DNA of 64,000 bases from Blastobasis lacticolella (GCA_905147135.1 LR990058.1:17459349-17523348); one strand, 5' to 3'. Shown: positions 45,689 to 56,407, counted from the stretch's first letter. Numbers and translations are program-made. Notes: a model not told the origin generated them from the letters alone.

Positions 45689-46754
45689 GGCAAGTTCATA
45701 TGCCACTCATGCCCAACACGACTCAGGTGCCAATTACTATTCCTGAAGAAGTGCTACTCCTTGGGACGGCAAGTTCATATGCCACTCATGCCCAACACGA
45801 CTCAGGTGCCAATCACTATTCCTGAAGAAGTGCTACTCCTTGGGACGGCAAGTTCATATGCCACTCATGCCCAACACGACTCAGGTGCCAATCACTATTC
45901 CTGAAGAAGTGCTACTCCTTGGGACGGCAAGTTCATATGCCACTCATGCCCAACACGACTCAGGTGCCAATCACTATTCCTGAAGAAGTGCTACTCCTTG
46001 GGACGGCAAGTTCATATGCCACTCATGCCCAACACGACTCAGGTGCCAATCACTATTCCTGAAGAAGTGCTACTCCTTGGGACGGCAAGTTCATATGCCA
46101 CTCATGCCCAACACGACTCAGGTGCCAATCACTATTCCTGAAGAAGTGCTACTCCTTGGGACGGCAAGTTCATATGCCACTCATGCCCAACACGACTCAG
46201 GTGCCAATCACTATTCCTGAAGAAGTGCTACTCCTTGGGACGGCAAGTTCATATGCCACTCATGCCCAACACGACTCAGGTGCCAATCACTATTCCTGAA
46301 GAAGTGCTACTCCTTGGGACGGCAAGTTCATATGCCACTCATGCCCAACACGACTCAGGTGCCAATCACTATTCCTGAAGAAGTGCTACTCCTTGGGACG
46401 GCAAGTTCATATGCCACTCATGCCCAACACGACTCAGGTGCCAATCACTATTCCTGAAGAAGTGCTACTCCTTGGGACGGCAAGTTCATATGCCACTCAT
46501 GCCCAACACGACTCAGGTGCCAATCACTATTCCTGAAGAAGTGCTACTCCTTGGGACGGCAAGTTCATATGCCACTCATGCCCAACACGACTCAGGTGCC
46601 AATCACTATTCCTGAAGAAGTGCTACTCCTTGGGACGGCAAGTTCATATGCCACTCATGCCCAACACGACTCAGATGCCTATCACTATCCCTGAAGAGGT
46701 GCTCTCCTTTTGGCGGAAAGTTCGTATGCCACTCATGCCCAACACGACTCAGGT
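45689..46754. repeat. 79-bp minisatellite, about 13.5 copies
   Basis: The unit starts GGCAAGTTCATATGCCACTC, continues with ATGCCCAACACGACTCAGG, and ends TGCTACTCCTTGGGAC. It repeats at exact 79-bp intervals from 45689 to 46637. Copies 2-12 are identical by eye, copy 1 has one change, copy 13 is diverged and the last is partial. Homogeneity in the middle with decay at the right edge is typical of unequal exchange. There are no spacers, so it is not CRISPR-like. Confidence 0.98.
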
Positions 46755-47564
46755 ATCACTTAGATTATAATTAACTAAATTATGTAAAAATTTCACTACC
46801 ATACTTTCTTATTATTAAATTATCTATTTCAAAGATTCAAAAGATTCAAAATATTTATTTGTAAGAGATAGGTAATTTCTTTACATTAATATATTCATAT
46901 ACCTATGTGTTTAGTATATTTCCCTACTTTATTCGAATAACTATTCTCATTCAATGAGCAAGCAGGTTCATAACAACCACAGAATGATTCTGGCCAATCG
47001 ACACAATATTCTCATACCTTGCCCCTTTCCTAGTTAGTGGTGTATCCGCCACCACGAATCGATCGTTCTCTAGCACTTTCTTAATTCTATACGGTCCTTG
47101 ACGTTTGGACTTTAATTACTTTGACTAAGCGGCGCGCTATCCGTACTAGCTCACCCTCGTTATACTTCGTACTTTCCTTCCTACGTGTCTATTCTACCTA
47201 TTTTTATTTTGTCTAATTTTTTTTAAACCCCCTTGCTTCTGATCTCAAAACAAGGACATTGACCTAAGAAAATCAAGGACAGGTTAGGTTTTTCAAATTT
47301 AGCCGCTTGCAAATCTAACCTACCCTTACTCCCCTATCCTCAACGCTATTCACCAAACAATCTACTGCTTGCTTTCCGAATATTTTCCCACTGGACTGGC
47401 GGGATTACAGAGAAGCGTGATTTATACGTGTTAACGTACGCGCGGCGGCTTGTGGGCCGTGGTCTGGCTGGCTGGGCGCTGGCTAAGCGTTGTGAAGCTA
47501 CATTTGAATAGAATAGAATAGAATAGAAAACATTTAATTACACACAATAACACCACAAACACAA
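46755..47564. other. Unassigned DNA
   Basis: A LINE-type 3' end (AAGATTCAAAAGATTCAAAA then TATTTATTTG) lies at 46832-46862, and an (AATAG)n run at 47507-47526. No gene. Confidence 0.5.
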
Positions 47565-47863
47565 TTTGCGAACTTAACTATCGAACCACCCCATATTTTT
47601 CCCTATGCGCTCATACATTTCTGGCGTTACATATCAGTTTTCGGTTTTCGCGGTATGATAGCCAATAAGACAGTGATTACCTCTGTATTTAATTATAAAA
47701 GGTCATCAAATACATAGGTATTCATTGTCGTATTGGCTATCAATCCGCGAAAACCTAATGCAAATTGATTAAGTATTTATGAAGTTAAAGACTGATTTGT
47801 AACGCCAGAAATGTTTGAACGTATATGGAAAATGTGGAGTGATTTGATAGTTATGCTTGCAAC
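47565..47863. mobile_element. Palindromic MITE, nearly whole-length foldback
   Basis: Left blocks TTGCGAACTTAACTATCGAA, ACATTTCTGGCGTTACA and TTTTCGCGG.ATGATAGCCA all recur as complements on the right (TTGCAAGCATAACTATCAAA, ACATTTCTGGCGTTACA, TTTTCGCGGATTGATAGCCA). Only about 50 bp in the centre are unpaired. Non-coding, about 300 bp. Confidence 0.85.
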
Positions 47864-48527
47864 TTGCAAATGTATTTCCAAAATAATGTTTAATTTGCTT
47901 ACGATGTTTTTTGTGGCGTGTTTGTAATTATTTCAATTGATGTTGACTAGAGTATGTCAATTTATGTCTTAATCTTTATGTCTAAAAATACGAAACAACG
48001 ATTTTTAAACTACCAAAAAGCTTGTGTAATTAGGTTTAAAATTTAAACCATTAAAACGAGGTCTGTAAGGTCTATATTACGATTGATTTCTGAGGTCTAA
48101 GTCCAACCTTCGGGATCCCGCAAATACCTGGATCCAGCGGGACTATGATGGTTCAGTCCCGCAAATACCTGGATTGAAATTATCTTGCGGGATTCTACCC
48201 TACTCCTACTCAAGATTCAGTATCAATCATACAACATTATTAGATCGACTTAAATACTATGGTGCGTTACACATGGTACGTTGACAGACTGATCTACCTT
48301 GGAGGTTATATGCGAATAAATGAAATAAATAAATAAATATGACTCTCTTTAGATTGTTTTGAATGTTGGTTTAAAAATCAATATCCATATTGAGGGCAGT
48401 AGATTATTGTTTTGCTTTTATTCAAGTAAAACTTTCATTTCAAAAGCAGATAATAGACAAAAACTAGGTGTTAGAAAAAAAAAATTTTGAGGGTGGGTAA
48501 ACAACTGCAGTTATTGCAAGTTTTGTT
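47864..48527. other. Unassigned DNA
   Basis: Contains a twice-repeated CCCGCAAATACCTGGAT word (48117-48175). It also has a string shared with the foldback region (TCAATCATACAAC at about 48223) and a short LINE-like 3' end (AATAAATAAATAAAT, 48326-48340). No gene. Confidence 0.5.
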
Positions 48528-48553
48528 TAAAAATAATAATAATAATAATAATA

Positions 48554-49217
48554 ACCTGAAACAATACAGCATATAACCGGTGGCTGTAAAGCAATTGTTC
48601 AAACCAATTACAAACAAAGACATGATCAGGTAGCAAAAATTATCCATCAACAACTTGCAGTTAAATACCAATTAATTATACAGCCGCTCACACCATACTA
48701 CAAATATAGTCCCGATACCGTACTGGAAAATTCAACTCACAAACTTTATTTTGACAGGGCCATTCTTACTGACCGAACTGTTCACTATAACAGACCGGAT
48801 ATTACACTTATTGATAAATTAAACAAAACAGCACAACTGATAGATATAGCTATTCCGAATTCGCACAATCTCCAAAACACAATAGCAGAAAATATGACCA
48901 AGTACATAGTCCTTAGAGACGAAATTGTCCGTCTCTGGAAACTCCAAAGGGCAACTATAGTACCCGTAGTGCTCTCTACCACCGGTGTAATTCCCAAGCA
49001 GCTGCATCAGTCATTAGAGACTCTAGCCCTACCAAATTTTACGTATTCCTTGCTCCAGAAAGCTGCTATCTTAAATACCTGTAGGATAGTAAGGATTTTC
49101 TTACAAAATACGAGTAACACACACCCCCAAGTGCCATGTCATCCACTTGGCTTTGGCCCGTGGATGGTATTAGTTAACCAGTACCATGTACTGAGAGGTA
49201 ACGACCTAAAAAAATAA
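48554..49217 (+). pseudogene. LINE 3' fragment with REL-endonuclease-like domain
   Basis: An open frame of about 218 codons (from about 48561) ends in TAA at 49215. It reads HITGGCKAIVQTNYKQRHDQ, then VAKIIH, RPDITLIDK..AQLIDIAIP and TIVPVVLSTTGVIPKQLHQS. The RPD..(x)nID pattern after a Cys/His cluster fits the C-terminal PD-(D/E)XK endonuclease of R2/R4-type LINEs, although the exact clade is uncertain. The copy is 5'-truncated and lies between two AAT tracts (48530-48554 and 49211-49230), consistent with elements that target TAA-type repeats. Confidence 0.6.
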
Positions 49218-49246
49218 TAATAATAATAATTATTATTTTTTTAGGT
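49203..49246. repeat. AAT-tract hairpin at a LINE junction
   Basis: GACCTAAAAAAATAATAAT and ATTATTATTTTTTTAGGTC are exact complements around a short AAT run, giving a 44-bp palindrome where one LINE ends and the next begins. Confidence 0.85.
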
Positions 49247-49442
49247 CATTAGGTCATTGTTTATTCGACCACAGCTGCGGACAGACGTGTCGTCTGAATC
49301 ATCCGTATCAATTATTATTTAATAACAATAAAAGTGTAGAATCTGTGTCAACCTGTGTCAGCACGTTACAGACAGTGAATAAGTATAGTGCAGTTAATGT
49401 GTGTAGACTATGCAAAAGACAAACATATGCAATTAAATAAAA

Positions 49443-50684
49443 ATGGATAGTCCATTTGCTAATAGAAATATGAGGATTTTACGTAGTCCTCCTCCGGAAC
49501 GACATCATGTAGAGTCAGCCCCAGCGCCTTCGGAGCCCCCAGCCGCGAGTTCTACCCCGGCCCGCGAAGTTGTCTCGACTGCTGAGATATCCGGCTGGCT
49601 TTCTTCCATTGAACAATGCCTTAACGAGATATGTGTAATATCGAGTGAAGGTAAATTGAACTCGGAGCAGAAACTAAAAATCAGCAGCATTAGTAGAAAT
49701 ATTATGGGTGGAGTGTCCCAGCTGGCAGTTCAGTACCAATCAATCAAGCAGAAACATATGTCAGGACTTTCATTGATTAAAAATCTGAGTAGGCAAGAAC
49801 TTACAAATGATTTAATATCAGACCTCAAACAAAGCTTTATGTCAGCCCAAAAATCACCATCGAATCCCTCCTTTGCCGACATAGTGAGAACTAGTAATAA
49901 TGCAGCGATACGCCCATCTACTACCAGAAGCATTGCTATTTACCCAGCGGACACAAATAAAACCAGTGATGAGACCAAAAAGTTAGTACAGGACCTTGTA
50001 AAACCTGAAGAACTAAAATTACACGTAAGAGGGCTGAGAAAAACTAAAAACGGGGGTGTAATTATTAGCACAGACCGTAAAGAGGACCTTGACAAGCTAA
50101 AGAAATCGCAGACTTTGATTTCTTCAGGTCTTAAGCTGGAAGAGACATCCAAAAAACGGCCTAGAATAATCGTCCTTAATATTCCTACAAATATGACCGA
50201 AAAAGAGGTGGTCCAGTGCATCTTCGAACAGAATATTATGGACAAGCATCCTAGTTTCGACAAGGATAAGTTCTACAGCTCAATAAAATTGAGCCATAAA
50301 TCCGGTAGGAAGGACGCCTCAACGTGTAATTTTATTATAGAACTCACAGGAGAACTTAGAAGGATGATCATTGAACAAGGACGTGTTTTTATAAACTGGT
50401 CATCTTGCCCTGTACGCGACTACACCCTGCTGACTCGGTGTTACAACTGCCATCAGTATGGTCACTCTGCAAAACACTGCCGAGACACGACCCCCATCTG
50501 TGGTCACTGTGGGGATTCAGGACATACAATAAAGGAGTGTCCCAAAACAACAGAACCAGCAAAGTGCGCCACATGCGCACGGTATAAAAAACCAGCCAGC
50601 CATAAAACCGGCGATGTATCGTGCCCCGCAAAGAAGAGCGCTGAGGTAAGGTATGTCAGCTTCATCGATTATGAGGGCGCCTAG
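49443..50684 (+). CDS. LINE ORF1 Gag-like zinc-knuckle protein
   Basis: A 413-residue ORF1 product, probably the RNA-binding chaperone of the element. The N-terminus is Pro/Ser-rich, followed by a predicted coiled or helical region (about 45-120, with SSIEQCLNEI). A fold around 170-310 resembles the RRM-like Gag domain (HVRGLRKTKNGGVII, PRIIVLNIPTNMTEKEVV). From C333 come CCHC knuckles CYNCHQYGHSAKHC and CGHCGDSGHTIKEC, then a third Cys/His cluster CATCARYKKPASHKTGDVSC. The frame is intact from an ATG preceded by a 5' UTR. It does not overlap ORF2, which starts 38 bp later. The family is the same as the ORF1 at 28697 but the sequence is clearly different. Confidence 0.88.
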   Translation: MDSPFANRNMRILRSPPPERHHVESAPAPSEPPAASSTPAREVVSTAEISGWLSSIEQCLNEICVISSEGKLNSEQKLKISSISRNIMGGVSQLAVQYQSIKQKHMSGLSLIKNLSRQELTNDLISDLKQSFMSAQKSPSNPSFADIVRTSNNAAIRPSTTRSIAIYPADTNKTSDETKKLVQDLVKPEELKLHVRGLRKTKNGGVIISTDRKEDLDKLKKSQTLISSGLKLEETSKKRPRIIVLNIPTNMTEKEVVQCIFEQNIMDKHPSFDKDKFYSSIKLSHKSGRKDASTCNFIIELTGELRRMIIEQGRVFINWSSCPVRDYTLLTRCYNCHQYGHSAKHCRDTTPICGHCGDSGHTIKECPKTTEPAKCATCARYKKPASHKTGDVSCPAKKSAEVRYVSFIDYEGA

Positions 50685-50722
50685 AGCGCCGCACTACTCT
50701 ACTGCTGTAGCACTAAATTAAA

Positions 50723-53683
50723 ATGGGTAATGCTACAAAAACCATAGTAGACGATATTGATTCGGCATTTAAGTACAAATCTGTTCAATGTGACCCGGAT
50801 AAGTGTTCATCAATGATAAATAAAAGTGAACATAACTTAAATATTTTAGTTCAGAATATACGAAGTTTAAACTGTAATTTCGATGGAATGTTGGCTCTGC
50901 ATCGTAATATTAATTTAGATGTAGATATTATAGTCCTAACGGAATGCTGGTTATCCTCGGCTCCCACTATCCCTCAGATAGACAGTTATAACTCCTATGT
51001 CAGTGAATCTAGCAACGTACTCCAAAATGACGGTGTAGCACTTTTCATTAAAGCGGACTGTACTAATGTTACGGTCGAGGAACCCGACATAGCTGACGCA
51101 AATTGCCTAATAGCTAAAATCGGTAATGATATAGTTATTGTGGCTATATATCGCTCACCGTCATACAGAAATATTGACAACTTCTTACGATCGCTATGTA
51201 CAATAATATCTACCCTGACGTCATTTAAGAATGTGTTTGTTGTAGGTGACCTAAATATTGACATAAAAACTGGAAATCTTGACAGAAATTCGCCTGAGTA
51301 CCTAACCCAGATGGCATACCATGGCTTTATCCCTACCCATCTTTATCCTACTAGAGGACCAAACTGCCTAGACCATGTACTGGCCAGAAGTACCCTACCA
51401 TTAAAAAGTTTCATAATAAACAGCACTCTTACAGATCACAGTACAGTGTTACTAAGTGTACAAAAGAAGGTCAGTAGGTCTTATGCCGTGTCTTTTAGTA
51501 GGAAACAAAATAATGCAGCAATTGCAAGTGACCTAGAAAATTTAAACACAACTTGCATTTATAGCACGAACAACGCAAACGAAGCAACTCAGTATTTTAT
51601 TGCGGCATTGCAAAATATTATAGAAAAGAACACGACGACTACTATTTTACCTCAACGCAAGAAATTAATTAAGCCATGGTTAACCCCTGGCCTGTTAAGA
51701 TGCATAAAAAATCGTGACAGTCTCCATAAAAAATTAACCAAAGACCCTAACAATCCAATCCTAAAAACTACCTATCACAGATATAGAAATTTTTGTAACA
51801 ATTTACTAAAGAAATTAAAAAGACAATACGAGAAATTTCAAATAGAGAATGCAGGTCAAGATAAAAAGAGGTTATGGCAGGCAATTAAAAACATAACAAA
51901 CACGCACACAACTACAACATCGCCGCGAGCACTAATTGCTGACTCCGCCACTGCAAGTCAGAACATAAACTTAGTTAACAACTTTTTCGCTAGTATCGGG
52001 AAGACTCTAGCTGAAAAAATAAAGGTAACTAGCTCGTCCACAACCAGACCGACATGCACTACAACCCAAATTCCCAAGTTAAACTCTTTCGTATTAATGG
52101 ACACCGACGAAAATGAAGTGGAAAGTATCATTATGACCTTAAGAAATGACTGTGCTAGTGGTATTGACAACATTCCCTGTTCTTTTATTAAACTGCATAA
52201 AAAACATCTAATTGCGCCTATGACCTACATATTTAACCTTTGCCTTTCAACCGGTGTTTTCCCTAAAGTTCTAAAAAAAGCTCTAATTAAGCCCATTCAC
52301 AAAAAAGGGGACAAGAGCTGTGTCAATAACTACAGACCCATCACCCTACTGCCATCTATATCGAAAATACTAGAAAGAATAATCTATAAGAGACTCGTAC
52401 AATACTTGGAATGTAATCAACTACTAGCATCGTCGCAATATGGATTTCGATCAGGACGTTCTACTAACGACGCGGTCGACAATCTCACTGATTACCTTGT
52501 GAGGCAACTCGACTCCCAAAAAAAGTGTTTAGCTATCTTTTTAGACCTTGCCAAAGCTTTTGACACGGTAACAATCCCTATTCTTCTCGACAAACTTCAA
52601 ATCCTGGGAATACGAGGGCTTCCCCATCGCCTGATAAAAGACTATCTCACTGATAGAACTCAACGTGTTGCTATTGACAATATAATTAGCGAGGAACTCC
52701 CCACCGAATACGGTATTCCCCAAGGAAGTATCATGGGTCCGATATTGTTCCTAATTTATGTTAACGAATTATGCTCACTCCCTCTTACTAATGGTAGAAT
52801 AATTACATACGCTGACGATACTGCCCTACTTTTTAGCGACAATAGTTGGACCGAAGTTTTCAGACAAGCGCAAGAGGGTTTCTACTCAGTATCCCGATGG
52901 CTCAAGAATAATGCACTTACACTAAATACCGACAAGACCAAGTACATGACTTTCTCTTATAATTCCTCTACCCAGCCTCCAGTAAACATGTATAATATTG
53001 TTGCTCATTCCTGTCTAACGACCGACCCGCTCAAACAAAATAGTACTTGCTCCTGTCCTAAAATTAGCTCTACCAAGTCAATGACATATCTAGGCGTAAT
53101 TATTGACCAACATTTAAATTTTAAGTTGCATATTGAAGCCCTTACTACAAGAATGCGTAAACTAATATACGTCTTCAAAAACCTTAGACATGCTGCCAAT
53201 GAGGCTTTACGAAGATCCGTTTACCTTGCGCTGTGCCAGTCTTTACTTCTATACTGCATTACAACATGGGGTGGCACACATAAAACAACTATTATTGACT
53301 TGGAAAGAGCACAGAGAGCTATCTTAAAAGTTAGTACCTTCCGACCCTTCCGCTATCCGACGACCCAATTGCTACATGAATGTGACGTTCTTTCAGTTCG
53401 TCAATTATTCATTTTGCAAACGGTTATAAAAAAACACTCCCTAGTGCCCTTCAATCCCGAAACCAGTCATAGACGTGCGGACATGGTGTGCAACTATGAA
53501 TTTTTCCGCACACAGCACTCCCACAGGTTTTTCTGTTTCCTTGGCACTTATCTTTATAACAAATTAAATCGCAACCTAAGTATCCACCTTATGAATAAAT
53601 TTAATTGCAAATTAACTATCATGAATTGGTTAAAAGGTAAGTCCTACGAGGAGACGGAGAAGATTCTGGGAGTTGTTGGTTAA
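50723..53683 (+). CDS. LINE ORF2 endonuclease/reverse transcriptase
   Basis: A 986-residue polyprotein. The APE-type endonuclease occupies about residues 40-250, with QNIRSL, VLTECW (catalytic Glu), VVGDLNID, CLDHVL and a standard TDHSTV. The reverse transcriptase runs from about 480 to 760: NNYRPITLLPSISKILERII, QYGFRSGRST, IFLDLAKAFDTV, YGIPQGSIMGPILFLIYVNE and TYADDTALLF with YADD at 696-699. A C-terminal part follows with a Cys-containing insert (CLTTDPLKQNSTCSC) and MTYLGVIIDQHLNFK. There is no RNase H. No stop or frameshift interrupts it, so the copy may be active or only recently inserted. The closest group is probably CR1/Daphne-like, inferred from motif style. Confidence 0.92.
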   Translation: MGNATKTIVDDIDSAFKYKSVQCDPDKCSSMINKSEHNLNILVQNIRSLNCNFDGMLALHRNINLDVDIIVLTECWLSSAPTIPQIDSYNSYVSESSNVLQNDGVALFIKADCTNVTVEEPDIADANCLIAKIGNDIVIVAIYRSPSYRNIDNFLRSLCTIISTLTSFKNVFVVGDLNIDIKTGNLDRNSPEYLTQMAYHGFIPTHLYPTRGPNCLDHVLARSTLPLKSFIINSTLTDHSTVLLSVQKKVSRSYAVSFSRKQNNAAIASDLENLNTTCIYSTNNANEATQYFIAALQNIIEKNTTTTILPQRKKLIKPWLTPGLLRCIKNRDSLHKKLTKDPNNPILKTTYHRYRNFCNNLLKKLKRQYEKFQIENAGQDKKRLWQAIKNITNTHTTTTSPRALIADSATASQNINLVNNFFASIGKTLAEKIKVTSSSTTRPTCTTTQIPKLNSFVLMDTDENEVESIIMTLRNDCASGIDNIPCSFIKLHKKHLIAPMTYIFNLCLSTGVFPKVLKKALIKPIHKKGDKSCVNNYRPITLLPSISKILERIIYKRLVQYLECNQLLASSQYGFRSGRSTNDAVDNLTDYLVRQLDSQKKCLAIFLDLAKAFDTVTIPILLDKLQILGIRGLPHRLIKDYLTDRTQRVAIDNIISEELPTEYGIPQGSIMGPILFLIYVNELCSLPLTNGRIITYADDTALLFSDNSWTEVFRQAQEGFYSVSRWLKNNALTLNTDKTKYMTFSYNSSTQPPVNMYNIVAHSCLTTDPLKQNSTCSCPKISSTKSMTYLGVIIDQHLNFKLHIEALTTRMRKLIYVFKNLRHAANEALRRSVYLALCQSLLLYCITTWGGTHKTTIIDLERAQRAILKVSTFRPFRYPTTQLLHECDVLSVRQLFILQTVIKKHSLVPFNPETSHRRADMVCNYEFFRTQHSHRFFCFLGTYLYNKLNRNLSIHLMNKFNCKLTIMNWLKGKSYEETEKILGVVG

Positions 53684-54030
53684 CTATAAACATAGTACGT
53701 AAGTTTTAGTACTTCAAACTCATCCTACTGTACCCTATTCATACAATTTAACCACTTTATTGTTACACAAAATACATGTAAGAATTAACCTATATATTAA
53801 GACCTACTAACCTGGATGCCTAAGATACAAGTAAATCATTTACTTAGTTTAGGTGTCCAAACTATCAATAACTAGAATTAAGTACCTATTATTATTTGTG
53901 CAAGAGTTGCAAATATGTAGCCTTTATTTTATTTGTACCCATTTACTATAAGTAGGTATGTTGTAATTTTTAACTAACTTGTAATTTTAGATTAATTTTA
54001 TTTGAATAAATAAATTTATTATTATTATTA

Positions 54031-55592
54031 TATTATAATTCTTTATTCCAGGCATATTACAATTAAAATATACAATAAAATACACACAAATTTACATAAA
54101 TATACGATAGTAAAAATAATATGAAAATAATTACAAAATTATAACATTTCGATGTCATTTTCGATTCTCGGTCAAATGCAAAGTCAACCATCCTCTAAAG
54201 ATGGGACTGTGAAGGTCATTACTTACTATATTGAGTATGCTGTTATCGGAGCACCTCAGTCTAGCCCAAAATGCAGCCACACGCGCTCTCATGACCGCGA
54301 AGAAGTCGGGCACCCTCGCCTCCGCGAACATTTCGGATGCGCTACAAAATCTTGGCAATCTCATGAGGATGCGAAATGCATCATTATATTGCACCCTCAT
54401 GGCTCCATAGGTTTTCATCCGGAATCTGGCCCAGAGTTGGCAAGTGTATAAACTCTTGCCAAATCTGCGTGCAATCATATTGCAACGGACCGAGAGTGCC
54501 CTTCCCTTTCTATATCTAAGTCGTCCATAGAATTTTCAGTTAGAATATGACCTAAATACCTAAATTGCTTAACAATCCCAACCACACACCCATTCATTCT
54601 AATCTCAGGTATACGCTCCGGACCCCCGCCCGCCCTGAATACCATCGCTTCTGTCTTGAGGGCATTGTATTTTAAGCCGTGTCTCAGCACATACCGCTCA
54701 CAGATAGATAGCAACCTTCTCATGCCTTTGATCGAGGGACAGAGGAGAACCATGTCATCAGCGTAACTTAAGCTGTTCACACATAAACCACCAAGGTGAC
54801 AACCGGTTCTCGACTCCCTTAATTCCTCGATCAAACCGTTGACATATGCGTTAAACAGATCCGGAGACGTAAGTCCTCCTTGGCGTACACCGCATTCTAA
54901 CATATATGTGTTAGAGGTCGCGTCGCCCCATTTTACACAATTTGTCTGGTTATCGTACCAGAAACTCAACAGATTAACTACACTATCGGCCACACCTGAG
55001 CCGCGCAATTTGCTCCAGAGAATTCCATAATTCACCGAGTCAAATGCACGGCTCAGGTCCAAAAAGCATGCGTAAACAGAAGTTTTACGTTGCACATAGT
55101 AGTTTACTATGTGTTTTAAACTAAGGATTGCAGACTCCGTTGAGAGACCGGCACGAAAACCAAACTGAGCATCATCTATATTGAGATTGTCAAGCAAATA
55201 AGGCTGCAGCAGTCGCTCTAAGATTTTTCCAATTATCGTACCCAATGAAATTGGTCGATAATTGTTTGCAGCACCTATATCTCCCGTTTTATTTTTTACG
55301 ATGGGGACAACTTTAGTCTTCATGAGGTCAGACGGCAAGAATGTCTTAGGCAGAGGTTGTAGAGGCTACACAGTTTGGTAACAAGTATGTCTCCAGCACC
55401 AAGAATATGCTCCAAACTTAGTCCGTCATGGCCGGGCGATTTACCCCTTGTCATAGTCCTGATTGCACGTGCTACGTCGTCCGTGCTGAATATTATATTT
55501 GTTACCAGTGCGTTGCAGTTTTCGCTCTTTCGTGAGTGTTTAATGTTATTTGTCCACTTATTCACATATTTACACTGAAATAACAGTATCAA
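54031..55592 (-). pseudogene. LINE reverse transcriptase fragment, two frameshifts
   Basis: The minus strand reads GKSPGHDGLSLEHILGAGD (55592-55340). After a frameshift it continues NNYRPISLGTIIGKILERLL, FGFRAGLSTESAIL, CFLDLSRAFDSVNY, CGVRQGGLTSPDLFNAYVN, SYADDMVLLCPS and HGLKYNALKTEAMVFRAGG. After a second shift at about 54477 it ends with RFCSASEMFAEARVPDFFAV. The block order is the same as in the LINE at 21868-22872, a sister family. Endonuclease and ORF1 are missing. Its 3' end meets the 3' end of the + strand LINE tail to tail. Confidence 0.85.
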
Positions 55593-55603
55593 TAGTGCAC
55601 ACA

Positions 55604-55794
55604 GAGGGCTTAGTGTGAGTTTCGCTTCGATTTTACTTTACTATCGCGTTTGCGTTTACGTGAAAATTAGTATGAAAAAATGTATAGCGCCGTCTAGTGG
55701 TACGTAAATGAAGTTTTTTTCTTCATACTAATTTCGACGTAAACGCAAACGCGATAGTAAAGTAAAATCCAAGCGGAACTCACACTAAGCCCTC
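55604..55794. mobile_element. 191-bp MITE with about 75-bp TIRs
   Basis: The left end GAGGGCTTAGTGTGAGTTTC pairs with the right end, whose complement begins GAGGGCTTAGTGTGAGTTCC. Pairing continues through ACTTTACTATCGCGTTTGCG and TTTACGT..AAATTAGTATGAA. About 40 unpaired bases lie in the centre. Non-coding; it sits at the 5' edge of the truncated LINE. Confidence 0.9.
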
Positions 55795-56363
55795 GGGTCT
55801 TATAAACATTTTAGTGATCGATTTTTACAAGATTATGCACTTTGGGCACTTAAATTCAATTTCAAAGAAGAGCACAATGTTAAGATTTTGACAGTTTCGA
55901 AAATATAAATTTATTTGTTTATTTTATTATAAATACTAGAGGATACGGTGAGACTTCCTTCGCGTACACCTAATTTACCCCTATCTACCCTTTTTCTTGC
56001 TTATAAACCGTCCTCTTGCTTGAATCACTTTATCTATGCGTTAAGTTAAAAAGATCTAAGCGTACATATATTCAGACGGCGGTAAGCGACTTGGTTCTAT
56101 ACTATGTATTTTATTTGCCAACAGATTTACACTTTTTGTTACATAATATTACACATATGTATATACATAATATCACATGAAAATCTTTAACACTCAAATA
56201 TAAATCCAATAACAGGCGAACTTACTAGGTATAGATATAGATACGCCGACTAAAATACAAATTGGTGACTGGCACACGTAGTTTTTGGTACTGATCGTAT
56301 TACTACGCTTTTCCATTTTTTGTACATATAAAATTAATCGGTTTGGTGCGGTGTTTGTTCCAG
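55795..56363. other. AT-rich DNA before the first dpr coding exon
   Basis: It ends in a pyrimidine-rich stretch and TGTTTGTTCCAG at 56352-56363, a good splice acceptor. At least its right part is therefore probably the end of a 5' UTR intron of the dpr-like gene. No other feature was recognised. Confidence 0.5.
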
Positions 56364-56407
56364 GGCGGGTCCTCTCACGGTGCGGGGGTGAGCCGCGGGT
56401 GCGGGCA

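Larger units (their letters stand above)
49250..54030 (+). mobile_element. LINE with both ORFs intact, CR1/Daphne-like
   Basis: A non-LTR retrotransposon with a 5' UTR of about 190 bp, ORF1, a 38-bp gap, ORF2, a 3' UTR of about 330 bp and a tail of ATT repeats (54014-54030), not poly(A). A microsatellite 3' tail and the NIRSL..VLTECWL endonuclease style fit the CR1/Daphne/Kiri side of the Jockey superfamily. The exact 5' end and target duplication cannot be fixed because both flanks are AAT tracts of neighbouring LINEs. Confidence 0.8.

Noticed and set aside
45434..45706. 90-codon minus-strand frame with imperfect IWIPDSG repeats
   Set aside because: It spans the foldback edge and a degenerate GGAATCC tract; the repeats reflect the DNA tract.
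45689..46754. CRISPR-like array
   Set aside because: Units are contiguous 79-bp copies without unique spacers, in a eukaryotic context.
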